A DNA stretch of 64,000 nucleotides from Thalassorhabdomicrobium marinisediminis (GTDB taxonomy: Bacteria > Pseudomonadota > Alphaproteobacteria > Rhodobacterales > Rhodobacteraceae): positions 1-64,000 of the forward strand of contig NZ_QCYG01000004.1 in assembly GCF_003072065.1 (NCBI RefSeq), read 5' to 3'. The translations under genes were made by a program, and so were the position numbers. Shown one piece after another: positions 41,933 to 50,575 of the stretch. The notes beneath the pieces are model-generated. The model searched no databases. It was not told the DNA's origin and saw only the letters and a program-made list of their open reading frames with translations. Numbering within the stretch: position 1 is the first letter of the stretch; each line of letters begins with the position of its first letter.

Positions 41933-42724
41933 TTACTGGAGTTTTGCAGCGCTCAGGGCGATGGCCTGTTGATAGACCGTCGCGGCGTTCCATTCGTTCA
42001 GCACGCGGAAGTTGGCGCTGCCCTCCTGAAAGCCCTGACCGGGCTGCCAGCCTTTCTGGCGCAGGAAGTTAGCCGTCGAGGCCAGACTGTCGGCCACGGT
42101 GTAGAGATCGACGCGGCCGTTGCCGTCAGCATCGACCCCGTAGCGCAGGGCATTGCCGGGGAGGAATTGGGTGTGACCCATCTCACCATGGGCCGCGCCG
42201 CGCTGGCCCGGGGCCAGGCCGCCGCGATCCACAAGTTTCAGCGCCGCGATGGCGTGGGGTGTGAAGAAGGCCGAACGGCGGCAATCATAGGCGACCGTGG
42301 TGATGCTGTCGACGACCGGCGTGTTGCCCATGGTCCGGCCGAACCCCGTCTCCATGCCGTGAATCGCCAGAAGGATGCCCGCCGGCACGCCGTAGTTGCG
42401 TTCAAGCGAGGCGTAGAAATTCGGGTTGCGGTTCAACTCACGGCGCATCTGGCTGGCGAAGCTGTCAAGGCTGCCCAAACGGATGCGAATGAACTCATCC
42501 AGCGCATAACGCACGCCGGTCTGGTTGCGGTCGGCGCGGATGGTCGAGGTGGAATATTGCGCGTTTGCGAGCGCATTAAGCCCGGCCTGTCCGACCCCGG
42601 CGGCGGCGGCCTCTTGCGCGAAGGCCTGTTTCCAGGCGGCGAAACCGCTGCTGTCGTTGCCGCATTGTGCAGCGAGGCCGGGCGAGGCGAGGGCGGTGAG
42701 GGCGAAGGCGACTGCGAGGCGCAT
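41933..42724 (-). CDS. Lytic murein transglycosylase (MltB-like)
   Basis: A 263-residue exported enzyme that cleaves peptidoglycan glycan strands to anhydromuropeptides. The signal peptide spans residues 1-19 (cut at GLAA). The catalytic glutamate is in IHGMETGFGRTMGNTPV near residue 120. Further hallmarks are RAALKLV-like AIAALKLVDRG, GEMGHTQFLPGNALRYGVD and NGRVDLYTVADSLASTANFL. No lipobox is present, so it is periplasmic and not lipid-anchored like E. coli MltB, and there is no C-terminal peptidoglycan-binding domain. Confidence 0.9.
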   Translation of the reverse strand: MRLAVAFALTALASPGLAAQCGNDSSGFAAWKQAFAQEAAAAGVGQAGLNALANAQYSTSTIRADRNQTGVRYALDEFIRIRLGSLDSFASQMRRELNRNPNFYASLERNYGVPAGILLAIHGMETGFGRTMGNTPVVDSITTVAYDCRRSAFFTPHAIAALKLVDRGGLAPGQRGAAHGEMGHTQFLPGNALRYGVDADGNGRVDLYTVADSLASTANFLRQKGWQPGQGFQEGSANFRVLNEWNAATVYQQAIALSAAKLQ

Positions 42725-42891
42725 GGGGATGAACTCCTACAATTGAACGTTATCGGGAAGTTAGCACGAATGCCCGCAACGTGAAGGCCGTCGCCCTGTG
42801 CGGGGTGTTCCGGCCGATCACGCAGGCGTGCGGCGCGGAACTTCCCGGCCGGATCGGGGGTTAGTCCAGCAAACGCGGAAAGGAGCCTGTC

Positions 42892-43095
42892 ATGACTGCA
42901 CCGAAGACAAACGTCGAGAAACAGAAGAGAAATCACTGGGGTCCGCTGATCGGGATCGCCGTGGTGATCGTTTTTGCCAGCATCATGGCGCTGATCTGGG
43001 CCGGTGGTGATCCGATCACGGAAGAAGACGCGCAAGACGGCGCGGGCCAGATTCAGGAGTCCACGGATGTGAACTCCGACCCGGAGAACGACTGA
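42892..43095 (+). CDS. Small single-span membrane protein, unknown
   Basis: A 67-residue protein: basic cytoplasmic N-terminus (MTAPKTNVEKQKRNHWG), one hydrophobic helix (PLIGIAVVIVFASIMALIWA, residues 18-37), then an acidic tail (ITEEDAQDGAGQIQ...). AAGGAG precedes the ATG. Such small membrane proteins recur in Rhodobacteraceae without a known role. It lies between the lytic transglycosylase (divergent) and metG (convergent). Confidence 0.6.
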   Translation: MTAPKTNVEKQKRNHWGPLIGIAVVIVFASIMALIWAGGDPITEEDAQDGAGQIQESTDVNSDPEND

Positions 43096-43120
43096 TCATA
43101 TTGGGCCTTGACGGCGCCGG

Positions 43121-44833
43121 TCAGTCCCGTGTGCCGGCGAACCTCTCGGCCCATGTGTCGCGCTGCTCGTCCGTGATCTTGTCGAAAAGGTTGTCCGGCA
43201 CCGTGAAGACATGGCCTTCGGGCAGGGCGGTGACAGCGTCGCGAATGTCCGACGGCCAGCCGGTGTCCAACGTGTTCATTGCGGACAGCAACTTTGCCGA
43301 CGCGTTGGGAATGAAGGGCGCTGACAGCACGGCATAGATGCGGATGAGGTTCAGGGCGAGGCGGATCTGCGCGGCCGCCTGCTCGGGGTCTTCCTTGAAG
43401 ACCTTCCACGGCGCGGCCGCCTGCAGATATTCGTTGCCCGCCGCCCACATGGCGCGCAACTCGGTGGCCGATTTGCGCACCTCGATGGCGTCCATGGCTT
43501 TCTCGTAGGCGGCAAGACGGGTCTGAAGCTCTTCGATCAGCGCCTCTTCCGCGGGGCCAAAGGTCCCGCCCGCAGGCACCGCTTCGGAGAATTTCGAGCG
43601 ACAGAACTTGGTCACGCGGCTGACGAAGTTGCCCAGAACATCGGCGAGGTCCTTGTTCACGTCCGTCTGGAACTGCTGCCACGTGAATTCGGAATCCGAC
43701 GTCTCGGGCGCGCGGCTGAGCAGCCACCAGCGCCAGTAATCGGCGGGCAGGATTTCGAGCGCCTGATCCATGAAGACGCCGCGCCCGCGTGAGGTGCTGA
43801 ACTGGCCGCCGTCGTAGTTTAGATAATTGAAAGATTTGAGGTAATCGACCCGTTTCCAAGGCTCGCCCGAACCGATCAGCGTGGCCGGGAAACTGAGCGT
43901 GTGGAACGGCACGTTGTCCTTGCCCATGAACTGGGTGTAGCGCACATCGTCCGCCCCTTCGTCCGTGCGCCACCAGCGGGCCCAATCGTCGCCCTTGCCC
44001 GCATCGACCCATTCCTGCGCGCAGGCGATGTATTCGATGGGCGCGTCGAACCAGACGTAGAAGACCTTGCTTTCCATGCCGGGCCAATCCTCGTCCCCGC
44101 GTTTGACGGGCACCCCCCAGGACAGATCACGCGTGATGCCGCGATCCTGCAGACCGTCGCCGTCGTGCAGCCACTTCTTGGCGATCGAGGTCGTCAGCAC
44201 GGGCCACCCCTCTTGCTGGTCGATCCAGGCTTCAATCTCATCCTTCAGCTTCGACTGCAGCAGGTAGAGGTGTTTCGTCTCGCGCATTTCCAGATCGGTC
44301 GAGCCGGAGATCGTCGAGTGGGGGTTGATCAGGTCCACCGGGTCAAGCTGCTTGGTGCAATTGTCGCACTGGTCGCCGCGGGCGGACTCGAACCCGCAGT
44401 TCGGGCAGGTGCCTTCAATATAGCGGTCGGGCAGGAAGCGGCCATCCTCATGGGAATACATCTGCGTCTCGGCACGTTCCTCGATCAACCCGTTGTCCGC
44501 CAGCACGCCCGCGAAATGCTGGGTGAGCTTGTGGTTCTGGGGCGAGCTCGAGCGGCCGTAGTGATCGAAGGACAGCCCGAAGCCGTGTGCCAGATCAGCC
44601 TGCACCTGCCACATCTCGGCGCAATATTCGTCCACCGGCTTGCCGGCTTTGGCCGCTGCGAGTTCGGCCGGGGTGCCGTGTTCGTCGGTGGCGCAAAGGA
44701 ACAGCACCTCATGCCCGCGGCCGCGCAGGTAGCGGGCATAAAGGTCGGCGGGCAACTGGCTGCCGACCAGGTTTCCAAGGTGTTTGATCCCGTTGATGTA
44801 GGGGATGGCGGAGGTGATGAGGTGGCGTGCCAT
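43121..44833 (-). CDS. metG: Methionyl-tRNA synthetase
   Basis: A 570-residue class I synthetase. The HIGH motif is present as [10 protein letters not shown], the zinc knuckle as [17 protein letters not shown] (about residue 143), and the KMSKS equivalent as [10 protein letters not shown] (about residue 347), as in other alphaproteobacterial MetG1 enzymes with one zinc knuckle pair. The anticodon domain fills the C-terminus and no C-terminal tRNA-binding EMAP domain is fused. The start ATG 44833 lies in a GC-rich leader. Confidence 0.95.
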   Translation of the reverse strand: MARHLITSAIPYINGIKHLGNLVGSQLPADLYARYLRGRGHEVLFLCATDEHGTPAELAAAKAGKPVDEYCAEMWQVQADLAHGFGLSFDHYGRSSSPQNHKLTQHFAGVLADNGLIEERAETQMYSHEDGRFLPDRYIEGTCPNCGFESARGDQCDNCTKQLDPVDLINPHSTISGSTDLEMRETKHLYLLQSKLKDEIEAWIDQQEGWPVLTTSIAKKWLHDGDGLQDRGITRDLSWGVPVKRGDEDWPGMESKVFYVWFDAPIEYIACAQEWVDAGKGDDWARWWRTDEGADDVRYTQFMGKDNVPFHTLSFPATLIGSGEPWKRVDYLKSFNYLNYDGGQFSTSRGRGVFMDQALEILPADYWRWWLLSRAPETSDSEFTWQQFQTDVNKDLADVLGNFVSRVTKFCRSKFSEAVPAGGTFGPAEEALIEELQTRLAAYEKAMDAIEVRKSATELRAMWAAGNEYLQAAAPWKVFKEDPEQAAAQIRLALNLIRIYAVLSAPFIPNASAKLLSAMNTLDTGWPSDIRDAVTALPEGHVFTVPDNLFDKITDEQRDTWAERFAGTRD

Positions 44834-44976
44834 GATCGTCCTGCTTTGCGTGGGTCAGGGGCGGTCTAGCGCAAGGGCGCGGTGGATGCCAGCGTGCGCG
44901 TTGGGCCACCCGGGTATTGCGGGTTGTCGGGGGCGCGCTGCGGGCTATGGTCCGCACAAATCAAGAAAGGCAGCAG

Positions 44977-46017
44977 ATGAAACAGATTGAATTGGGGCGC
45001 ACTGGGATCAGGGTTAGTGACTGGTGTCTGGGCACGATGACATTCACCACGCAGACGCCGGAAGCGGATGCGCACCGGCAAATCGACATGGCGTTGGAAG
45101 CAGGGATCAACTTTCTCGATACCGCCGAGATGTATCCGGTCAACCCCCTGCGCAAGGCGACCGTGGGCGATTGCGAAAAATGTATCGGCAACTGGCTTGC
45201 CGCGTCCGGACGGCGCGCCGAGGTGGTGATCGCCACCAAGGCGGGGGCCGATACGCCGATGATCCGCGGTGGCGAAGGCTTCGGGCCGGACAATATCCTT
45301 GATCTGCTGGACGACAACCTGCGGCGGCTGGGCACGGATTATGTCGATCTTTATCAACTGCACTGGCCGATGCGCGGGTCTTATGCGTTCCGCCAGAACT
45401 GGACCTTCGATCCCTCGGGGCAGGACCGCGAGCGCACGATGGATCACATGCGCGGGATGCTCGAGAAGCTGGAACAGGCGCAACAGGCGGGAAAGATCCG
45501 GGCCTTCGGCCTGTCGAACGAAAGCGCCTGGGGGACGACGAAATGGATCGACGTGGCCGAGGAGATCGGCGCGCCGCGGGTGGCTTCGGTGCAGAACGAA
45601 TATTCTCTGCTGCACCGGCTCTATGACACCGACATGGCCGAGGTGTCGGTGAACGAGGATGTCTTGTGTTTTTCGTTCTCGCCGCTGGCGGCGGGGTTGC
45701 TCACGGGGAAATATCAAGGCGGGGCGATCCCCGAAGGGTCGCGGCGGACCTTTGTGAACAACCTTGGCGGCCGCGTGACCGAGCGGGTGTTTCCAGCGAT
45801 CGACGCCTATCAGGCGGTGGCCGAGAAACACGGCTTGACGTTGCCGCATATGGCGCTGGCGTGGCAACGGTCGCGCCCGTTTCCGGTGTGCGCCATCATC
45901 GGGGCGAGCACGTCGGCACAATTGGCCGACCTGCTCGAGGCGCGGGATCTGACCCTCTCGTTCGAGGTGCTGGAGGATATCGACCGCGTTCACCGCGCCC
46001 ATCCGATGCCCTATTGA
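44977..46017 (+). CDS. Aldo/keto reductase (Tas-like)
   Basis: A 346-residue TIM-barrel NADPH-dependent oxidoreductase. The catalytic set is visible as NFLDTAEMYPV (Asp, Tyr), VIATKAGAD (Lys) and LYQLHWPMRG (His), and the cofactor region ends with CAIIGASTSAQLADLLEA. ATG 44977 follows AAGAAAGGCAGCAG. Sequence style and length match the Tas subgroup; physiological substrates are unknown. Divergent from metG. Confidence 0.85.
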   Translation: MKQIELGRTGIRVSDWCLGTMTFTTQTPEADAHRQIDMALEAGINFLDTAEMYPVNPLRKATVGDCEKCIGNWLAASGRRAEVVIATKAGADTPMIRGGEGFGPDNILDLLDDNLRRLGTDYVDLYQLHWPMRGSYAFRQNWTFDPSGQDRERTMDHMRGMLEKLEQAQQAGKIRAFGLSNESAWGTTKWIDVAEEIGAPRVASVQNEYSLLHRLYDTDMAEVSVNEDVLCFSFSPLAAGLLTGKYQGGAIPEGSRRTFVNNLGGRVTERVFPAIDAYQAVAEKHGLTLPHMALAWQRSRPFPVCAIIGASTSAQLADLLEARDLTLSFEVLEDIDRVHRAHPMPY

Positions 46018-46038
46018 GCGGGATTGCGGGGGGCGATG

Positions 46039-46075
46039 TGCGCCTCCGGCGGGGATATTTCATAAAGCAAAGATG
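46039..46075 (+). repeat. Intergenic repeat R3 (CCTCCGGCGGGGATATTT type)
   Basis: TGCGCCTCCGGCGGGGATAT followed by TTCATAAAGCAAAGATG, 21 bases after the aldo/keto reductase stop, in the direction of transcription; a near copy of R1. Confidence 0.75.
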
Positions 46076-46171
46076 CACGGGGCCGGTTGGTGAGGTGCGG
46101 GCGGATGGTGAACGGGGCTTGCCAGTGTGAGTGGCGCAGATAAGGTCGCCGCAAATGAAGGAGGACAAGCC

Positions 46172-47083
46172 ATGCCATTGGAGATGAACCGCGAGGTTTT
46201 TATCACCTGCGCCGTGACCGGATCGGGCAGCACACAGGACCGCAGCCCCCATGTGCCGCGCTCGCCGCAGCAGATCGCCGACAGCGCCATCGAGGCTGCG
46301 AAAGCGGGCGCGGCAGTGGTGCATTGCCACGTGCGCGACCCAGAGACCGGGGTGCCGAGCCGGGACCTTGCGCTCTACCGCGAGGTGACGGACCGAATCC
46401 GCGCGTCGGACACGGATGTGGTGTTGAACCTGACCGCCGGCATGGGGGGCGATATGACCTTCGGCGGCGTCGAGCAGCCATTGCCGGTGGTCGAGGGCAC
46501 GGACATGGTGGGCGCGAGCGAACGGGTGGCCCATGTGGCCGAGTGCCTGCCGGAGATTTGCACGCTTGATTGCGGCACGATGAATTTCGCCGAAGCGGAT
46601 TACGTGATGACCAACACGCCGGGCATGTTGCGGGCCATGGGACAGATGATGACCGATCTGGGGGTGAAGCCCGAGATCGAGGCCTTTGACACCGGCCATC
46701 TGTGGTTTGCCAAACAACTCGTCGCCGAAGGGATATTGAAGCCCGACGCGTTGGTGCAGCTGTGCATGGGCGTGCCTTGGGGGGCGCCGGACGACCTCAA
46801 CACCTTTCTGGCGATGGTCAACAACGTCCCCTCGGACTGGACCTTTTCCGCCTTCGGGCTGGGTCGCAGCCAGATGCCTTACGTCGCGGCCTCGGTCCTT
46901 GCTGGCGGCAACGTGCGGGTGGGGTTGGAAGACAACCTGATGCTCGACAAGGGCGTGCTGGCGACCAATGCGCAGCTTGTGGAGCGCGCCCACGGGATCA
47001 TCGAGAACCTGGGCGCCCGCGTCATCGGCCCCGATGAGGTGCGCCAGAAGCTCGGGCTGGTGAAACAGGCGCCGAAAGGGTGA
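46172..47083 (+). CDS. cdhC: BKACE/DUF849 enzyme, probable 3-dehydrocarnitine cleavage enzyme
   Basis: A 303-residue DUF849 protein. The N-terminal [20 protein letters not shown], the zinc motif [12 protein letters not shown] near residue 50, [15 protein letters not shown] and [18 protein letters not shown] are all in place. GGAGG lies before ATG 46172 (the frame extends to 46127 without need). In carnitine breakdown this family converts 3-dehydrocarnitine plus acetyl-CoA to betainyl-CoA and acetoacetate. That role fits because a carnitine dehydrogenase-thioesterase fusion is encoded 0.7 kb downstream in the same operon. The symbol follows the characterised pseudomonad pathway; the assignment rests on context. 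Confidence 0.8.
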   Translation: MPLEMNREVFITCAVTGSGSTQDRSPHVPRSPQQIADSAIEAAKAGAAVVHCHVRDPETGVPSRDLALYREVTDRIRASDTDVVLNLTAGMGGDMTFGGVEQPLPVVEGTDMVGASERVAHVAECLPEICTLDCGTMNFAEADYVMTNTPGMLRAMGQMMTDLGVKPEIEAFDTGHLWFAKQLVAEGILKPDALVQLCMGVPWGAPDDLNTFLAMVNNVPSDWTFSAFGLGRSQMPYVAASVLAGGNVRVGLEDNLMLDKGVLATNAQLVERAHGIIENLGARVIGPDEVRQKLGLVKQAPKG

Positions 47084-47235
47084 AGGCGCTGGCCCTGCCG
47101 ATCTTGCTGATGGGCTGCGCGGCGGGGCCGCCGCCGGTGGGGATGACTATGGTCGAGGAGACCACCTGCATCGGCGCGGGCGGGCAGGTGGTGATCGATG
47201 CCGGGCGCGCCCGGTGTCGGTCCGGACGGGTATGA
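47080..47235 (+). CDS. 51-residue lipoprotein, translationally coupled
   Basis: A short gene that is easy to overlook: GTG 47080 overlaps the cdhC stop (GTGA) and its own TGA (47233-47235) overlaps the next gene's ATG. The product begins [19 protein letters not shown], a lipoprotein signal with lipobox LLMG-C, followed by a short cysteine-containing tail with [19 protein letters not shown]. The two four-base overlaps argue that it is translated. The function is unknown; the tail resembles small I78-type inhibitor fragments only loosely. Confidence 0.6.
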   Translation: MKALALPILLMGCAAGPPPVGMTMVEETTCIGAGGQVVIDAGRARCRSGRV

Positions 47236-47744
47236 AGTTGCGGTTGATCTTATTGGCGCCATTGATGGTGCTGAATTGCACGGCCACGCCTCCGTCCGCG
47301 CCCATCAGCTATCGGGATCCGGCCGCGCAGATCGCCTCGCAAACCGATGTCACAACCGAGCGGCTGGCGGGGAATTGGGTGGTCCGGCAGGGCTATTCGC
47401 AAGGTGGGCCGGTCGATTCGCTTTCGTTCGAGGCGGGACCGGACGGGGCTCTGCGGATGCGGTCCTGCGCTGGTGACACGTGCTCCGGTCCAGCTGCAAG
47501 GCTTGCAATGACCGGCCCCGGACGGTGGAGCCCGCAAGCGGGGCAGGCGGCGCCGGTTCCCGCTCCGCTTTGGGTTCTTTGGATGGATTTCGACAGTCGC
47601 ACGGCGGCCATCGGCACGCCGGACGGGCAGTTCGGTTGGATCATGGACCGTGCCCCCACGGGGGGTGCGGACCGGATCGCGGCCGCGCGCGAGATCATGG
47701 ACTGGTTCGGCTACGACATGGCCCGGCTGGCGGATCTGCCCTAG
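47232..47744 (+). CDS. Lipocalin-like lipoprotein in the carnitine operon
   Basis: A 170-residue exported protein. A hydrophobic leader ends in LMVLNC, an acceptable lipobox, so it is probably lipid-anchored. The mature part starts a beta-rich domain with RLAGNWVVRQGYSQGG, the G-x-W turn of lipocalins, and WMDFDSRTAAIGTPDGQFGWIMDR near the end. It overlaps the preceding small lipoprotein gene by four bases. Lipocalins bind small hydrophobic ligands; no ligand can be named. Its insertion between two carnitine enzymes is unexpected. Confidence 0.65.
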   Translation: MKLRLILLAPLMVLNCTATPPSAPISYRDPAAQIASQTDVTTERLAGNWVVRQGYSQGGPVDSLSFEAGPDGALRMRSCAGDTCSGPAARLAMTGPGRWSPQAGQAAPVPAPLWVLWMDFDSRTAAIGTPDGQFGWIMDRAPTGGADRIAAAREIMDWFGYDMARLADLP

Positions 47745-47827
47745 CGACATCGCAGGTCGCAAACGGTGCTTGACGCCGCCGGCGATTCCCCATGGCATGG
47801 CGGCAAATTTCAAGGAGCGGGGACCAC

Positions 47828-49297
47828 ATGACACAGATTGCAACGATCATCGGCGGGGGTGTGATCGGCGGCGGTTGGGCTGCGCGTTTCCTGCTGGCAG
47901 GATGGGACGTGCGGGTGTTCGACCCCGACCCAGAGGCGCAGCGCAAGATCGGCGAAGTGCTCGACAATGCGCGCGCGGCGCTGCCGGGGCTTTATGACAT
48001 GCCGATGCCTGCGGAAGGGGCGCTTAGCTTTCACGACAGGCTGGAAGACGCGGTGCAGGGCGCGTCGTGGATTCAGGAAAGCGTGCCGGAGCGGCTGGAC
48101 CTGAAGCACCGCGTCTATCGCGACATTCAGGCGGTCTGTGACCCGGCGGCGGTGATCGGCTCGTCCACCTCGGGGTTCAAGCCCTCGCAACTGCAAGAGG
48201 GCGCGACCCGGGCCGAACAGATCGTTGTCTGCCATCCGTTCAATCCGGTCTACCTCTTGCCGCTGATCGAGGTCGTGGGCACCCCGGCGAACGCGCAGAT
48301 GGTCGACGGCGTCGCCGACACCCTGCGCGGAATCGGCATGTTTCCCCTGCTGGTGCGGAAAGAAATCGACGCGCATATCGCGGATCGGTTCCTTGAAGCG
48401 GTCTGGCGTGAGGCTTTGTGGCTGGTCAAGGACGACATCGCCACGACGGAAGAGATCGACGAAGCGATCCGCATGGGCTTCGGATTGCGCTGGGCGCAGA
48501 TGGGCCTGTTCGAGACCTTCCGCATCGCCGGGGGAGAGGCCGGCATGCGGCATTTCATCGACCAGTTCGGCCCCTGCCTGAGTTGGCCGTGGACGCGACT
48601 GATGGATGTGCCCGAGATGACCGACGCGCTGGCCCAGAAGATCGCCGACCAGTCCGACGCGCAATCGGGACAGCATTCCATCCGCGAGCTGGAACGCCAC
48701 CGGGATGCCAATCTGGTCGGGATGTTACGCACGCTCAAGGCGCGGGACTGGGGCGCGGGCGCGGTGCTTAAGGGCCATGACAAGACGCTGCAAGCGGCGG
48801 GGCGCATCGCCGACACCCTGTCCGACATCGCCGATCCCGCGCGGCCGGTTTTGACCGTGGACCGCGCCGTGCCGCTGGACTGGACCGACTACAACGGCCA
48901 CATGAACGAGGCGCGGTATTTGCAGGCCTTTGGCGATGCGACGGACCGTCTGATGCAGATCGTCGGGTGCACGCCCGAATATATCGCAAACGGCGGCAGC
49001 TATTTCACCGCCGAGACGCATATCCGCCATCTGGATGAGGTGCGGGCCGGCGCGCGGATCCGGATCGAGACGCAGGTACTGTCCGGTGCGGGCAAGACGA
49101 TGCATCTGTTCCACACCATGTATGAGGGCGACCGTGCGCTGGCCACGGGCGAGCATATGTTGATCCACGTGAGCCTTGAGACCCGCCGCGCGAGTGTGCC
49201 CGCGCCGCAGGTCGCCGAACCCTTGGCGCGCTTGGCCAAGGCCCACGACAGCCTGCCCCGCCCCGAAGGGGCTGGCGCGGCCATCGGCAAGCGGTAG
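47828..49297 (+). CDS. L-carnitine dehydrogenase fused to betainyl-CoA thioesterase
   Basis: A 489-residue two-domain enzyme. Residues 1-320 form a 3-hydroxyacyl-CoA dehydrogenase-type fold with dinucleotide motif IIGGGVIGGGWAARF, WIQESVPERLDLK, SSTSGFKPSQL and CHPFNPVYLLPLIEVV, as in L-carnitine 3-dehydrogenases. Residues from about 335 form a hot-dog thioesterase domain with PLDWTDYNGHMNEARYLQAF. Known fusions of this layout oxidise L-carnitine to 3-dehydrocarnitine and hydrolyse betainyl-CoA to glycine betaine. With the upstream BKACE the operon thus covers carnitine to glycine betaine plus acetoacetate. No carnitine transporter is seen in the window. Confidence 0.85.
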   Translation: MTQIATIIGGGVIGGGWAARFLLAGWDVRVFDPDPEAQRKIGEVLDNARAALPGLYDMPMPAEGALSFHDRLEDAVQGASWIQESVPERLDLKHRVYRDIQAVCDPAAVIGSSTSGFKPSQLQEGATRAEQIVVCHPFNPVYLLPLIEVVGTPANAQMVDGVADTLRGIGMFPLLVRKEIDAHIADRFLEAVWREALWLVKDDIATTEEIDEAIRMGFGLRWAQMGLFETFRIAGGEAGMRHFIDQFGPCLSWPWTRLMDVPEMTDALAQKIADQSDAQSGQHSIRELERHRDANLVGMLRTLKARDWGAGAVLKGHDKTLQAAGRIADTLSDIADPARPVLTVDRAVPLDWTDYNGHMNEARYLQAFGDATDRLMQIVGCTPEYIANGGSYFTAETHIRHLDEVRAGARIRIETQVLSGAGKTMHLFHTMYEGDRALATGEHMLIHVSLETRRASVPAPQVAEPLARLAKAHDSLPRPEGAGAAIGKR

Positions 49298-49302
49298 GCC
49301 GG

Positions 49303-49989
49303 TCAGTCCAGCGGGCTGCGCCCGGCAAGGCGCGAGACCAGATGCGCCTCGTCATCGTTGCGAAAGAAGGGCACCGTGGCCGCAGGGCCCCGGGTGAGAT
49401 AGGCCTCGACCTCGGCCAGCACCACCTTGGTGATGAAGGGCAGGTCGAGTGCCCGAACCCGCGACAGGCTGACCCAGTGCAGGTGCTTCAATTCGTCCTC
49501 TGCATGAGTGAAGTTATCGGGGTCGCTGGCCAGCCGATCGGCCTCGGCCAGAAAGAACCGCGCATCGAAACGGCGACTGTGGCCGCGCGGGGTGATCGCG
49601 CGGAAGATGAACTCAAGCGCCGTGCCGTCGGGGCGGTGGCCGGTGGCTGCGAAGCCGCGCCAGCCACGGGGCGCGTCGGGCCAGGGGGCAGGGCGGCCAA
49701 GGATTTGCCCGGTTTCTTCCCATAGTTCGCGTATCGCGGCGGCGGCCAGCGCATGGGGCGGCTCGGCGCTGGCGTCTGCAAGCTGGGTCAGCGTTGGGTC
49801 TGCCAGTGACAGATCAATCGCAGCGTCGCCGGGGTCCACCGCGCCGCCGGGAAAGACGTATTTGTTGGGCATGAAGGAAGCGCGCGCGCCGCGCTGGCCC
49901 ATCAGGACAGCGGGATCGGTCGCGCGATTGCGCAGCAGGATGACCGTCGCGGCGGGGCGCACCGCTGTTTTGTCCGGTGCCTGTTCCAT
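49303..49989 (-). CDS. Nudix hydrolase
   Basis: A 228-residue Nudix protein. The box is split in the way of the NUDT7/NUDT19-like group: GGAVDPGD (about residue 48) is followed after a long insertion by AAIRELWEETGQILG (about 86-100). YVFPGGAVD and FIFRAITP support the group. I start at ATG 49989; a 21-codon upstream extension would run into the DUF983 gene. The preferred start lies 24 bases after the DUF983 stop codon. CoA- or nucleotide-diphosphate substrates are usual for the group. Convergent with the carnitine operon. Confidence 0.8.
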   Translation of the reverse strand: MEQAPDKTAVRPAATVILLRNRATDPAVLMGQRGARASFMPNKYVFPGGAVDPGDAAIDLSLADPTLTQLADASAEPPHALAAAAIRELWEETGQILGRPAPWPDAPRGWRGFAATGHRPDGTALEFIFRAITPRGHSRRFDARFFLAEADRLASDPDNFTHAEDELKHLHWVSLSRVRALDLPFITKVVLAEVEAYLTRGPAATVPFFRNDDEAHLVSRLAGRSPLD

Positions 49990-50012
49990 CGCGTTGCCGA
50001 CCTCCGTTGCGG

Positions 50013-50423
50013 TCAGGCCTTGTGCCCGAACCCGTGCATGCGTCGGGCCCACTGGATGCCGACGATCACCCCTTTCAATCGCGGCAGAAGGTAGAGGGAA
50101 AGCGCCACGCAGACAATCGTCAAGACCGTGGCAAAGACCATCGGGTTGGGGCGGAACTGGGTGAAGCCCACGTGCATGAGAATCGCCAGCACATGGCCGA
50201 CCACCAGAATCGTCAGATAGGCCGGTCCGTCGTCCGCACGGTGGTGGTGCAGATCCTGATCACAGACCGCGCAGGTGTCGACAACTTTCAGGTAGCCGGT
50301 GAAAAGCTGACCCTCACCACAGTTGGGGCATTTTTGCCGATAACCGTTGAGCATCGCGGGCTTGGTCGGGCGGTCAACGGCGGGGACGGTTGCCTTTGGC
50401 AATTGCGTGTCAGGCTGGGTCAT
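50013..50423 (-). CDS. DUF983 family membrane protein with zinc ribbon
   Basis: A 136-residue protein. The cytoplasmic N-terminus has a CPNCGEGQLF...CAVCDQD zinc ribbon, followed by two transmembrane helices (about 70-120), exactly the DUF983 plan. ATG 50423 is preceded by GAGAGGA. In several alphaproteobacteria DUF983 genes lie near cytochrome oxidase assembly genes, but none is present here. Transcribed ahead of the Nudix gene. Confidence 0.85.
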   Translation of the reverse strand: MTQPDTQLPKATVPAVDRPTKPAMLNGYRQKCPNCGEGQLFTGYLKVVDTCAVCDQDLHHHRADDGPAYLTILVVGHVLAILMHVGFTQFRPNPMVFATVLTIVCVALSLYLLPRLKGVIVGIQWARRMHGFGHKA

Positions 50424-50575
50424 CGGATCCTCTCTCGGTCGGTCCGATCCTTTTGCCGTGACCGATGGGCGATGCAAAGGGGTGAAAGTGTCGCGGCGGC
50501 GCAGGATCCGGCCTTGGTGCGTCGGTGTGCATGGGGCGGATCGGCACCGCGTCGGGGATCGGTGGCGCGTCGGGG

